Made by a program: the position numbers and the translations under genes
Part shown: in pieces, positions 11,370 through 19,268 of the stretch
How the letters are laid out: the number at the start of each line of letters is the position of its first letter
Numbering within the stretch: the first letter of the stretch is position 1
The notes under the pieces: model-generated
What the model saw: only the letters and a program-made list of their open reading frames with translations
Database searches by the model: none
What the model was told of the DNA's origin: nothing
Source: Micromonospora cabrerizensis
GTDB lineage: Bacteria; Actinomycetota; Actinomycetes; Mycobacteriales; Micromonosporaceae
NCBI RefSeq assembly: GCF_022230955.1
Contig: NZ_JAKKFI010000063.1
Location: 1-64,000, forward strand
Length of the DNA: 64,000 nt
Direction of reading: 5' to 3'

Positions 11370-12098
11370 CGGTCCGCAGCCGCCGATGATCGCGCTCGCC
11401 TGATTGGCCGGGCACGACACCCCTCGCGCGGTCGCCCCCGCGAGGTGGATCATGCACTCTCCGGTGCCGCTGATGGCCGACAGTGCCGGCGACGCCGGTA
11501 GCGGCGTGACGGAGATCCGGCAGGGCAGATCTTGGACAGTTTCTGTTACGACGTAACGGAAACTGTCCAAGATTGTCGGCCGTCGGGGTGAAGCGGCGGC
11601 GCGGCGCCGGCCGCCGGCAGGATGGCGGCAGGCTGGCGTCATGTCCCACCCATCCTGGGGCTCGTGGCCGGCGAACGGGTACCGACGACCCACACCACAC
11701 CGCGTACGGCCCTGTGCCCTGCGGCTGCCCCTCTCTGCCGGCGCCCCGCACCTCGGCGACGCGGCCTCGGCGCCGAGATCGCCCCACAGTGGCCGTGTAG
11801 CCGCCAGCGTGGCGCGACTCGCCACCCTCGTCGGGCTCACCCGGTGGCACCATCGGCCGTCCGGATCGGGCCGCACGACGGTTGTACGACGCGTCATTCC
11901 ACGGTGACACTCTGGCGAGGCGCGCGCCTGATCCTGCCCGCCGAACGGGCTGTCGGCAATCCGGCTGGCCGCTGCTTTTGATCCAGCCATTTGCATCTAG
12001 CAATGGCCTCGCAGGGCGTCGTATGGTTCCCCGCAGCACCCCGACAAGCGTACGTCCTGGGCATATTTGCCCTATTTCATGCTGGGCGGTGAACGGCA
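11370..12098. promoter_or_regulatory. 729-bp non-coding gap with palindromes before region 2
   Basis: No open frame here has a ribosome site or recognisable protein features. Apart from the palindrome at 11529-11573, the right end is locally AT-rich and contains an imperfect inverted repeat at 11986-12007 (GCCATTTGC, then TCTA-like spacer, then GCAATGGC) and a small hairpin GGGCA-TATT-TGCCC at 12059-12072. Both lie within 115 bp of the ligase GTG at 12099 and may be operator or leader elements. This is the likely promoter of the region 2 operon. Confidence 0.4.
11529..11573. repeat. Intergenic 45-bp near-perfect palindrome
   Basis: Two 22-bp arms (11529-11550 and 11552-11573) flank a single central base. 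They are perfect inverted repeats apart from one position, which could pair as G-U in RNA. The arm begins ATCTTGGACAGTTTC. It lies 160 bp past the end of the region 1 operon and could act as a terminator in RNA. Its style is like three other GATC-starting palindromes in this window (near 25490, 25790 and 38253), although its core sequence differs. Confidence 0.75.
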
Positions 12099-13487
12099 GT
12101 GACGACAGAAGATCCTACGGCGACCGACCCAGGATGGGTGGACGAAGTCCTGTTCGCTGGCCGTCCGACCGACATTTGTCTCCGTCTGCCCGAGCCGATC
12201 GACCGGGCCACCCTGCACCGGCTGGTCACCGCCGCGCAGGACCGCCTCGTGGCGGCCGGACTGCGCCCCGGTGGCGCTGCCGCGCTGCGGCTGCCGCCCT
12301 CGCTGGCGTACGTGGTGAACCTGCTGGCGACCTGGCGCGCCGGGGCGCAGGCGATCCTGCTCGACCACCGGCTGACCGACCACGAGGTGGACCGCGCACT
12401 GGCCCGGCTCACCCCGCAGGTGGTCGTCGCGCCGGTCCGCAGCGGCGGCGGCGCGCTGCGGATCTTCGTCGACGTCACCGAGGGCGTCTCCGGGTACGCC
12501 GACGGCCCGGCGGTCAGCGGGCACGCCGTCATCCAGCTCAGCTCCGGCTCCACCGGACCGTCCAAGGTGATCGGTCGCACCGCCGCCGACCTGGTCGCCG
12601 AGGTGCGCCGCTACACCCGCATCGACGGGGTGGCGCTGCCCGGCGAGCGGATCATCCTGCTGCCCTCGATGGTGCACGTGCTCGGCCTGGTCGGCGGCCT
12701 GCTCTACGGCCTGCACGCCGGTGTCGAGCTGGTGCCGCCGGAGCGGCTCAGCGGGGACGCCGTGCTGGCCGCGATCAGCGCCGGCGCGACGCCCGCCACC
12801 GTGCTGGGCGTGCCGTTCCACATCGGACTGCTGGCCTCCACCCGCCCGACCGGTCCGCTGCCGCAGTTCAGACGGATGACCACCGGTGGTGAGCTGGTGC
12901 CGGCCGCGGTCGCCCAGGCGTTCACCGACCGGTACGGCGTGCCGCTGGGCAACATGTACGGGATGACCGAGGTCGGGGTGATCGGCACCGACCTGCACGG
13001 GTCGCACCGACCGTCGATCCTCCCGGCGCCCGGCATCGAGGTCCGCGAGACCGACGGGGAGCTGTGGGTGTCCTGCCCGGCGTCGCCGTACGTGGGGCTG
13101 AGCGACCCGACCCGCTGGGCCGACGGCTGGCTGCACACCCGTGACGCCGGCACCGTCGACCCCGCCACCGGCCTGGTCACCGTGCGCGGCCGACTCGACT
13201 CGCAGGTCTCCGTGGGCGGAATGAAGGTCGACCTGACCGAGGTGGAGGCGACCGTCGCCGAGCTGCCCGGGGTGAGTGCCGCGGTGGTCGTGTGGGACGA
13301 CGGCATCACCGCGTACGTCCAACCGGACGGCCCGTTGTCGGAGGAGACGCTGGACAAGCTCCTCGCCGAACGGTTGGCCGGCTACAAGCGCCCCCGCGTG
13401 CTGCACCTGCTCGACAGTCTGCCCCGCACCACCACCGGCAAGCTGGTCCGCTCCACCGACGCGCTGCGCTCGGCGGCGACACCGTGA
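12099..13487 (+). CDS. Adenylate-forming acyl/aryl ligase 1
   Basis: A 462-residue ANL-superfamily enzyme that activates a carboxylic acid as an acyl-adenylate, probably for transfer to CoA or a free-standing carrier. Core motifs are present: SSGSTGPSKVIGR (A3, with Ser for the usual Thr), NMYGMTEVG (A5), DGWLHTRDAG (A7), RGRLDSQVSVGGMKVD (A8) and the catalytic lysine motif LPRTTTGKLVR (A10). The first ~100 residues are shorter than in typical CoA ligases. GTG at 12099 follows GGGCGGTGA. It stands alone on the plus strand, with the phosphopantetheinyl transferase convergent to it. The substrate is unknown; an aryl acid from the 4-hydroxymandelate branch is possible. Confidence 0.85.
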   Translation: MTTEDPTATDPGWVDEVLFAGRPTDICLRLPEPIDRATLHRLVTAAQDRLVAAGLRPGGAAALRLPPSLAYVVNLLATWRAGAQAILLDHRLTDHEVDRALARLTPQVVVAPVRSGGGALRIFVDVTEGVSGYADGPAVSGHAVIQLSSGSTGPSKVIGRTAADLVAEVRRYTRIDGVALPGERIILLPSMVHVLGLVGGLLYGLHAGVELVPPERLSGDAVLAAISAGATPATVLGVPFHIGLLASTRPTGPLPQFRRMTTGGELVPAAVAQAFTDRYGVPLGNMYGMTEVGVIGTDLHGSHRPSILPAPGIEVRETDGELWVSCPASPYVGLSDPTRWADGWLHTRDAGTVDPATGLVTVRGRLDSQVSVGGMKVDLTEVEATVAELPGVSAAVVVWDDGITAYVQPDGPLSEETLDKLLAERLAGYKRPRVLHLLDSLPRTTTGKLVRSTDALRSAATP

Positions 13488-14137
13488 CCGGGCCGCTGCA
13501 CCACCTCGGCGACGCCGTGACCGGGCCGCTGCACCACCTCGATGTCGACCTGCGTGCTGGCGTGCACCGCGACCGCCAGGACGAGACCACCGCCCAATTC
13601 CGGGTGCCCGACCCACAGGGCCTCGGCACCGGGCACCGGTCGCCACGGCAGCCCCGGCGGCGGCATCTCCCGGCGCAGCCCGCCGCCGCGCAGACCCTGC
13701 CCGAGCGCCTTGCCGACCGCCTCCTTCGCGGTCCACAGCCGCAGGAAGTCCACCGCCCGGCCAGCCTCGGGCCGATCGGCCAACCAGGTCAGCTCGGCGG
13801 GCGCGAACCAGCGGCGGGCCAGCGCCATCGCGGGCAGCGGGCGGACCCGCTCCACGTCCACACCGAGAGCGCCGGCCCGGCGGGCGGCGACCACCACCAG
13901 CCCGGCGGTGCGGCTGACGCTGACCGGCAACCCGACCGACCCGGCTGGGTCGCCGCTGGCTCGGACCACCGGCCGCCCAGCCGGGTCGTGCGTCAGCACC
14001 AGCTCGGCCCCCGGGCGGTCGAGCAGCAGACGTCCCGCCCGGCACAGCAGCTCAGCGGCCGGATCCGGCTGACCGCCGGTATCCCGACCGACCCACACGT
14101 AGGCGGTGTCCCGACCGGACGCCGTCAGCTGACCCAC
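13382..14137 (-). CDS. 4'-phosphopantetheinyl transferase (Sfp-type)
   Basis: Activates carrier proteins by moving phosphopantetheine from CoA to a conserved Ser. The family signatures are GVDVERVRPLP (Mg-binding Asp) and LWTAKEAVGKALGQGL. The open frame is 251 residues from a GTG at 14137, but that start lacks a good ribosome site and sits only 15 bp from the divergent ACP start, so an internal GTG may be used. The last ~35 residues overlap the end of the ligase gene antisense and include a repeated peptide, so the true functional C-terminus is probably near residue 215. It probably serves the two adjacent carriers and the ACP-cyclase fusion. Confidence 0.82.
   Translation of the reverse strand: MGQLTASGRDTAYVWVGRDTGGQPDPAAELLCRAGRLLLDRPGAELVLTHDPAGRPVVRASGDPAGSVGLPVSVSRTAGLVVVAARRAGALGVDVERVRPLPAMALARRWFAPAELTWLADRPEAGRAVDFLRLWTAKEAVGKALGQGLRGGGLRREMPPPGLPWRPVPGAEALWVGHPELGGGLVLAVAVHASTQVDIEVVQRPGHGVAEVVQRPGHGVAAERSASVERTSLPVVVRGRLSSRCSTRGRL
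13482..13541. repeat. Two-copy tandem repeat, 33-bp period
   Basis: A 27-bp sequence beginning CCGTGACCGGGCCGCTGCAC occurs at 13482-13508 and again at 13515-13541, identical in both copies and separated by 6 bp. The first copy contains the stop codon of the ligase gene. On the minus strand the repeat encodes two copies of EVVQRPGHGVA near the C-terminus of the phosphopantetheinyl transferase. It is a recent-looking local duplication at the junction of two convergent genes. Confidence 0.8.
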
Positions 14138-14152
14138 GCAGAGAGGGTATCC

Positions 14153-14419
14153 ATGAGAGCCGAGGTCCGCGCCTTCGTCGTCGAGCAGCTCGCCGACATG
14201 AACTACGACGTCGAGGAGCTCGACGACGACACCACGCTCGGCCCCGCCGGCGTCGACCTGGAGTCGCTCGCCCTCGCCGACCTGTCCGTCCGGGTCGAGG
14301 ACCGGTACGGCGTGACGTTCGCCGACGACGAGTCGGAGCAGTTGGCCCTGATGACGGTCGGCGAGTTCACCACCATGGTCGCCAACCGGGTCACCGAGGC
14401 GACGAGCGACAAAGCCTGA
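14153..14419 (+). CDS. Acyl carrier protein 1
   Basis: An 88-residue free-standing carrier protein. The phosphopantetheine motif is GVDLESLALADL with Ser38, and the following helix is RVEDRYGVTF. ATG at 14153 has GAGAGGG upstream. It is the first of a run of genes with 1-8 nt overlaps (14153-19195), so it heads the tightly coupled part of the region 2 operon. The DLESL form is common in carriers of aryl-polyene-like and DltC-like systems. It probably holds the substrate activated by one of the neighbouring ligases. Confidence 0.88.
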   Translation: MRAEVRAFVVEQLADMNYDVEELDDDTTLGPAGVDLESLALADLSVRVEDRYGVTFADDESEQLALMTVGEFTTMVANRVTEATSDKA

Positions 14420-14664
14420 TGGGCGGTCAGCCCGACCTGGGGCGAGCTGACCTGCTGACCATGCTCGCCGAACTCACCACGAAACCGGCCGCCGAGGTGC
14501 CCGACCGGATCGGCTCGATGGAGCTGGCCTGGCTGGTGCACCTCGTCGAGCAACGCTACGACCGGCAGCTCGACCTCACCGACGACGAGCTGGCCGGCAT
14601 CCGTACCGTCGACGACGCCCTGGCGGTGTTCCGGGCGTCGCTGACCGCCCCCGCTGATGGCTGA
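14419..14664 (+). CDS. Acyl carrier protein 2 (atypical DSL motif)
   Basis: An 81-residue protein with the length and helical pattern of an acyl carrier. The expected DSL/DSM motif reads RIGSMELAWLVHLVEQRY: Ser33 is present, but the preceding Asp is Gly. The start codon overlaps the previous stop (TGATG), and the end overlaps the KS start by 8 nt. It may be a second carrier with its own partner KS, or a carrier with altered recognition by the transferase. Two tandem carriers next to ketosynthases recall aryl-polyene loci, but no KR or DH is present here. Confidence 0.75.
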   Translation: MGGQPDLGRADLLTMLAELTTKPAAEVPDRIGSMELAWLVHLVEQRYDRQLDLTDDELAGIRTVDDALAVFRASLTAPADG

Positions 14665-15763
14665 GCCGCGCGTCACCCAGCTCACCGGCGTACACGCGGT
14701 CAGTGCCCTTGGTCGGGGCGCGGAGGCGCAGATCGCCGGGGTGCTGGCCGGGGTGCCGGCGTTCGGCGCGGTACGCCGCTTCGACACCGCCGCCCGCCGG
14801 GTCACCGTGGCGGCCACCCTGCCCGAGGTCGGTACGCTCGCCGACGAACTGGCCGCCGCGATCGAGGCGGCCTGCCGCGCGGCCGGTCTGGCCGGTGCGC
14901 AGCGCGACCAGTGCGGCCTGCTGCTCGCCGTGCACGGCGGGCCGGCACCGGGAGCGGGCCCCACCCCGGGTGCGCTCGCCGGTCAGCTCGCCGCGGCGTG
15001 TGGGCTCTCGGGGCACACCCGGGTCTACACCAGCGCCTGCGTGTCGGCGAGCACAGCGGTGGCCGACGCCGCGGCCCTGATCGCCCGGGGTGACGTCGAC
15101 CGGGTCGTGGTCGCCGCCGGGTACCTGGTGGAGCCGGACCAGTTCGCGCTGTTCGACGCCGGTCGGGCCCTCGCGGTGGACGGGGCGGTCCGCCCGTTCA
15201 GCGCCCACCGACGCGGGCTGCTGCTCGGCGACGGCGTGGCCGCGGTGGTCCTGGAATCCGGCGACGGTCGGCGGGGCGTCGAGCCACTGGCCACAGTGGT
15301 CGGCTGGGGGCGGGCCGGGGACGCGTTCCACCCGTGCCAGCCGGACCCGACCGGCACGGGCCTGGCCCGTGCGGTCGACGCCGCGCTGCGCCGGGCCGCG
15401 CTGCCGCCGCAGGCCGTCGGTTACGTCAACGCCAACGCCACCGGCACCCCCCAGAGCGACGCCGCGGAGGCGGCGGCCCTGCGCCGGGCTCTCGGCGCGC
15501 ACGCAGCGCGGGTCCCGGTCAGCTCCACCAAGTCGGTGCACGGGCACGCGCTGGAGGCGTCCGGGTTGCTCGAACTGGTGGTCACCGCGCTCGCGCTGCG
15601 GCACGGCGAGCTGCCGGTCAACGCCGGCTGGCTGGCCCCGGACGAGGCATGCCCCCTGGACGTCATCACGGACCACCCTCGCCCGGCGACCACGACGCAC
15701 GCGCTGACCCTCAACTCCGCGTTCGGCGGTGCGAACACCGCTCTCCTGGTCGGCGCACCATGA
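14657..15763 (+). CDS. Ketosynthase homologue with Cys-Asn-His active site
   Basis: A 368-residue thiolase-fold KS. Cys128 is in TSACVSAS and His297 is in STKSVHGHALEASG, but the first active-site His is replaced: the motif normally NAHGTGT reads NANATGTPQSD, putting Asn260 there. It is shorter than KS-alpha at its N-terminus. Possible roles are a chain-initiating or acyl-transferring enzyme that does not decarboxylate malonyl-ACP normally, or a KS-beta partner of the intact KS at 17957 that keeps its Cys. It overlaps both neighbours by 4-8 nt. Confidence 0.85.
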   Translation: MAEPRVTQLTGVHAVSALGRGAEAQIAGVLAGVPAFGAVRRFDTAARRVTVAATLPEVGTLADELAAAIEAACRAAGLAGAQRDQCGLLLAVHGGPAPGAGPTPGALAGQLAAACGLSGHTRVYTSACVSASTAVADAAALIARGDVDRVVVAAGYLVEPDQFALFDAGRALAVDGAVRPFSAHRRGLLLGDGVAAVVLESGDGRRGVEPLATVVGWGRAGDAFHPCQPDPTGTGLARAVDAALRRAALPPQAVGYVNANATGTPQSDAAEAAALRRALGAHAARVPVSSTKSVHGHALEASGLLELVVTALALRHGELPVNAGWLAPDEACPLDVITDHPRPATTTHALTLNSAFGGANTALLVGAP

Positions 15764-16347
15764 CCGCCTCCGGGATCGGAGGGTCGTCCACCGTCTGCCC
15801 CGACGAACCCGACACCGCACCCGTTGCCGCAGGCTCACCGGGGCAGGGCACGAGGGTGGTGGCGGAGGCGCGGTGGCCCGAGGCGGGGGACGACGGGCCC
15901 GCGCCGGGCGTCCCGGGGTTCGTGTCCTCGCAGTTCGCGCCGGTCGTGGTGGCGGCGGCGGAACGGTGTCTGGGGCGCGGGTACGGGATCGCCGGCGTGC
16001 CCGCCGGCCTTCGGACCGCGATCGTGCTGGTCAGCGCCAGCGGCGATCGCACCAGCGCGGAGCACGTACGGGCGACCGTGGAGGCCGGCGGGCGGATCGG
16101 CCCGCTGTTCTTCTTCCAGTCGGTGCCCAACAGCGTCGCCGGGCACCTCGCGGCCCGCTGGGGCCTGCGCGGCCCCGTGGTCTGCCTGAGCCCGACCGGC
16201 GACCCGTACGCCGAGGGCACCGCCGAGGCGGACCTGCTGCGGTACGACGGCGACGCCGACGAGGTGTTGCTGATCCTGATCGAACAGGCACCCGACGCGT
16301 CGACCGAGGCGGTCGCGGTGCTGCTGGGGGGAGAAGGACGACCATGA
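15760..16347 (+). CDS. Half-length ketosynthase-like protein
   Basis: A 195-residue protein matching only the N-terminal half of a ketosynthase, like the ketoacyl-synt_2 proteins of aryl-polyene loci. The segment FFFQSVPNSVAGHLAARWGLRGPVV aligns with the pre-active-site region of KS enzymes (in pieces), but the following Cys motif is lost (CLSPTGDPYAEG), and the protein ends soon after RYDGDADEVLLILIEQ. It is not a frameshift relic: the frame is clean and it overlaps the genes on both sides by 4 nt. It is probably non-catalytic, perhaps a structural partner of one of the KS proteins. Confidence 0.72.
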   Translation: MTASGIGGSSTVCPDEPDTAPVAAGSPGQGTRVVAEARWPEAGDDGPAPGVPGFVSSQFAPVVVAAAERCLGRGYGIAGVPAGLRTAIVLVSASGDRTSAEHVRATVEAGGRIGPLFFFQSVPNSVAGHLAARWGLRGPVVCLSPTGDPYAEGTAEADLLRYDGDADEVLLILIEQAPDASTEAVAVLLGGEGRP

Positions 16348-17960
16348 GGACACGAGGACTACGGGGCGCCCTGGCCGCCGACACCGAGGTGGGCGCGGGC
16401 AACGTCCTGGCCCGGGTGCTGGCGCACGGCGCCGACCCGGACGGCCCCGGGTTGACCTTCGACACGGCCGTCGACGGGCACCCGGCCGAGGAGGCGCTCA
16501 CGCTGGGTCGGCTCGACGAGCGGGTCGCCGCCCGTGCCGCCTGGTTGCACGAGCGTGGGGTACGCCCCCGCGACCCGGTCGCCGTCTGGGCCACCGCCGC
16601 CGCCGACATGGTGCTCAGCTTCCTGGCGCTGGCCCGCCTCGGGGCGATTCCGGCGCTGATGAACGGGAAGCTCCGCCCGGAGATCGCCGCCGAGTACATC
16701 CGTCGACTCCGCGGGGTCGGTGTGCTCGCCGACGACGCGCACACCGCGCTGCTGGCCGGGCACGACCTGGGCGTACCGCTGCTCGGCACCCCCGCGCAGG
16801 CCGGCACGGGCGACCCGGCCGCCGCCCCGGCGCACTACCGCCACCACCCGGACGACCCGATCGTGATCACCCACACCTCCGGGACGACCGGGGTGCCCAA
16901 GGCGGTGCTGCACTCGCACGCCAGCCTCTTCGCCGCCACCCGGCACCTGCTCACCATGCCCCAGGCGCAGGGCACCACCCGGATCCTCAACGCGCTGCCC
17001 GCCCCGCACACCGCCACCGTGCTGATGGTCAACCAGGCGCTGGGCAACTCCGCGCAGATGCTGCTCCTGTCCGAACAGGACGGCGAGCGGGTGCTGGACG
17101 CGATCCAACGCTGGCACCCCGACGGCGTGTTCGGCTTCTCGGTCACCTGGGCCGAGCTGGCCCGCTTCGACCTGTCCGGGTACGACCTGGACTCGGTGCG
17201 GCTGTGGTTCAACACCGGAGACTGCTCACACGAGCCGCACATCCGGCGGCTGGTCGCCGTCGGCTCCCGGGACACGGTCACCCGCGACGGCGTGGTGCGG
17301 GTGCCCGGCTCCGTCTTCATCGACGGGCTGGGCTCCAGCGAGATGGGGCACTCGATGTTCCACATCACCCACCGCGCCGACACCGACCGGTACGGCCGCT
17401 GCATCGGCCGCCCGTACCAGTTCACCAGGGTCGCGGTGCTCGACGCCGACGGCGAACCGGTGCCGACCGGCGAGGTGGGTTTCCTGGGCGTCGACTCGCC
17501 GTCACTGTTCCGTGGCTACTGGAACGACTCGGTCACCACCTACCGGTTCCGCCAGCGCGGCTGGTACCTCACCGGCGACCTGGTCCGCACCGACGCCGAC
17601 GGGCGCTTCTACCACCTGGACCGGGCGGTGGACTCGGTCGACGCCGGTGACGGTCGGCGTCTGTTCACCGCGTTGTCCGAGGAGCGCATCCTGGCCGCCT
17701 GTCCGGACGTCACCGACTGCACGGTGGTGATCGTCGCCGAGGCCGGCGGTGTGGTCACCGACGTGCTGCTGGAGTTGACCGCCGGCGCCGACGAGACCGA
17801 GGACCGCACCGAACGGGTTCGCGCCGCGCTCGGCGCGGACGTCGCCGCCACGCTGCGCCGGGTCGTGCCGGTGCGCTCCGCCGACATCCCGGTCACGGTG
17901 ACCGGCAAGGTCCGCAAGGTGGTCCTGCGCGAGCGCTACCTCACCGAGGCAGCCTCATGA
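16344..17960 (+). CDS. Adenylate-forming acyl-CoA/ACP ligase 2
   Basis: A 538-residue ANL ligase of full length. Motifs are HTSGTTGVPKAVLHSH (A3), DGLGSSEMG (A5), RGWYLTGDLV (A7) and VTVTGKVRKVVLR (A10, catalytic Lys). The segment before A8 reads YHLDRAVDSVDAGDG rather than the usual GR-D-D form, so the hinge is unusual. It overlaps the KS-like gene upstream and the KS downstream. It most likely loads a fatty or aryl acid onto CoA or one of the two adjacent carriers. Confidence 0.85.
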   Translation: MRTRGLRGALAADTEVGAGNVLARVLAHGADPDGPGLTFDTAVDGHPAEEALTLGRLDERVAARAAWLHERGVRPRDPVAVWATAAADMVLSFLALARLGAIPALMNGKLRPEIAAEYIRRLRGVGVLADDAHTALLAGHDLGVPLLGTPAQAGTGDPAAAPAHYRHHPDDPIVITHTSGTTGVPKAVLHSHASLFAATRHLLTMPQAQGTTRILNALPAPHTATVLMVNQALGNSAQMLLLSEQDGERVLDAIQRWHPDGVFGFSVTWAELARFDLSGYDLDSVRLWFNTGDCSHEPHIRRLVAVGSRDTVTRDGVVRVPGSVFIDGLGSSEMGHSMFHITHRADTDRYGRCIGRPYQFTRVAVLDADGEPVPTGEVGFLGVDSPSLFRGYWNDSVTTYRFRQRGWYLTGDLVRTDADGRFYHLDRAVDSVDAGDGRRLFTALSEERILAACPDVTDCTVVIVAEAGGVVTDVLLELTAGADETEDRTERVRAALGADVAATLRRVVPVRSADIPVTVTGKVRKVVLRERYLTEAAS

Positions 17961-19195
17961 CGGCTCTGATCACCGGGATGGGTCTGTTCACCCCGGTCGG
18001 GCGGGGCGTCGAGGAGACCTTCGAGGCGGTGACCACCGGCCGTTCCGGGCTGACCCGCCCACCCGACGGGCACCCGGCGCGGGAGTCGCTGGACGTCGCC
18101 GGCCTGCTGCCCGACATCGACCCGCGTACCGTCGCGTCCGGGCCGGAGACCCGGGTCCTGGACCGGATCGTGGTGCTCGCGCTCCTCGCCGCCGCCGACG
18201 CGCTCGCCGACGCCGGCATCGAGGTGGGCCGCGACGTCGACCCCGACCGGATCGGGGTGATCGTCGGCGGTGTCGGCGGGATGGCCACCCTGGAGTCGCA
18301 GGTGCTGGCCCGGGCCGCGCGGGGCCGGGCGGCCGTCAGCCCGTACCTGCTCACCGGGATCCTGCCGAACATGCCGGCGGCGCGGATCGCCATCGCGCAC
18401 GGCATCCGGGGCTACAGCTCGTCGGTCGGCACCGCCTGCGCCTCCGGCGCCCAGGCGATCGCCGACGGGGTCCGGCTGATCGCCACCGGGGAGGCCGACG
18501 TGGTGCTCTGCGGGGCCAGCGAGGCACCCCTGTTCCCGACCTTCGCCGACACCTTCGGCAACGCGCGGGCCCTGGCCCGAGCCGGTGACGACCCGGGCCG
18601 GGCGAGCCGGCCGTTCGACACCTCCCGCAGCGGGTTCGTGCTGGCCGAGGGCGCCGCGCTGCTGGTGCTGGAACGCGCCGAGCACGCCGCGGCGCGCGGC
18701 GTCACCGCGTACGCCGAAGTGGCCGGACACGGCGCGACCACGGACGCGTACCACCCGACCGCACCGCGACCCGACGGTGCCGGGGCGGCCGCCTGCATCC
18801 GCCACGCGCTGCGCAGCTCCGGTGTGCCCGCGGCGGCGGTCGGCTACGTCAACGCGCACGGCACCGCGACGAAGCTCGGTGACATCGCGGAAACCACCGC
18901 GCTCGCCGACGTCTTCGGCGTCGGCGGTGTGCCGGTCAGCTCCACCAAGGCGCTCACCGGGCACCTGCTCGGCGCCTCCGGGGTCCTGGAGGCGGCGGTC
19001 ACCGCGCTGGCGCTCGGTCGAGGGCTGCTGCCGCCGACGTACCACCTCGACGACCCGGACCCGGCCTGCCCGGCGGACCACATCCGTGGCACGCCCCGCA
19101 AGGCCGACCCGGCGTACGCGGTCACCAACTCGTTCGGGTTCGGCGGTCAGAACGTGAGCCTGCTGCTCGCGCGCGTCGCCGAGCCGAGGAGGTGA
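17957..19195 (+). CDS. Ketosynthase with intact triad
   Basis: A 412-residue FabF/KS-alpha-like enzyme with a complete active site: Cys161 in GTACASG, His301 in NAHGTATK and His336 in ALTGHLLGASG. It starts ATG at 17957, overlapping the ligase stop. It is the only fully canonical condensing enzyme of region 2 and is the candidate for one or a few decarboxylative condensations. No ketoreductase, dehydratase or enoylreductase is encoded nearby, so its product should keep its beta-keto groups unless host enzymes act. The next gene lies 73 bp further on. Confidence 0.9.
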   Translation: MTALITGMGLFTPVGRGVEETFEAVTTGRSGLTRPPDGHPARESLDVAGLLPDIDPRTVASGPETRVLDRIVVLALLAAADALADAGIEVGRDVDPDRIGVIVGGVGGMATLESQVLARAARGRAAVSPYLLTGILPNMPAARIAIAHGIRGYSSSVGTACASGAQAIADGVRLIATGEADVVLCGASEAPLFPTFADTFGNARALARAGDDPGRASRPFDTSRSGFVLAEGAALLVLERAEHAAARGVTAYAEVAGHGATTDAYHPTAPRPDGAGAAACIRHALRSSGVPAAAVGYVNAHGTATKLGDIAETTALADVFGVGGVPVSSTKALTGHLLGASGVLEAAVTALALGRGLLPPTYHLDDPDPACPADHIRGTPRKADPAYAVTNSFGFGGQNVSLLLARVAEPRR

Positions 19196-19268
19196 TCGAC
19201 GCGGCATCCCGGGCGGGCGCGCCCGGACGGCAACACGGGGGAAGCGTGTGGGAGGGGTTTCAGGGGAC

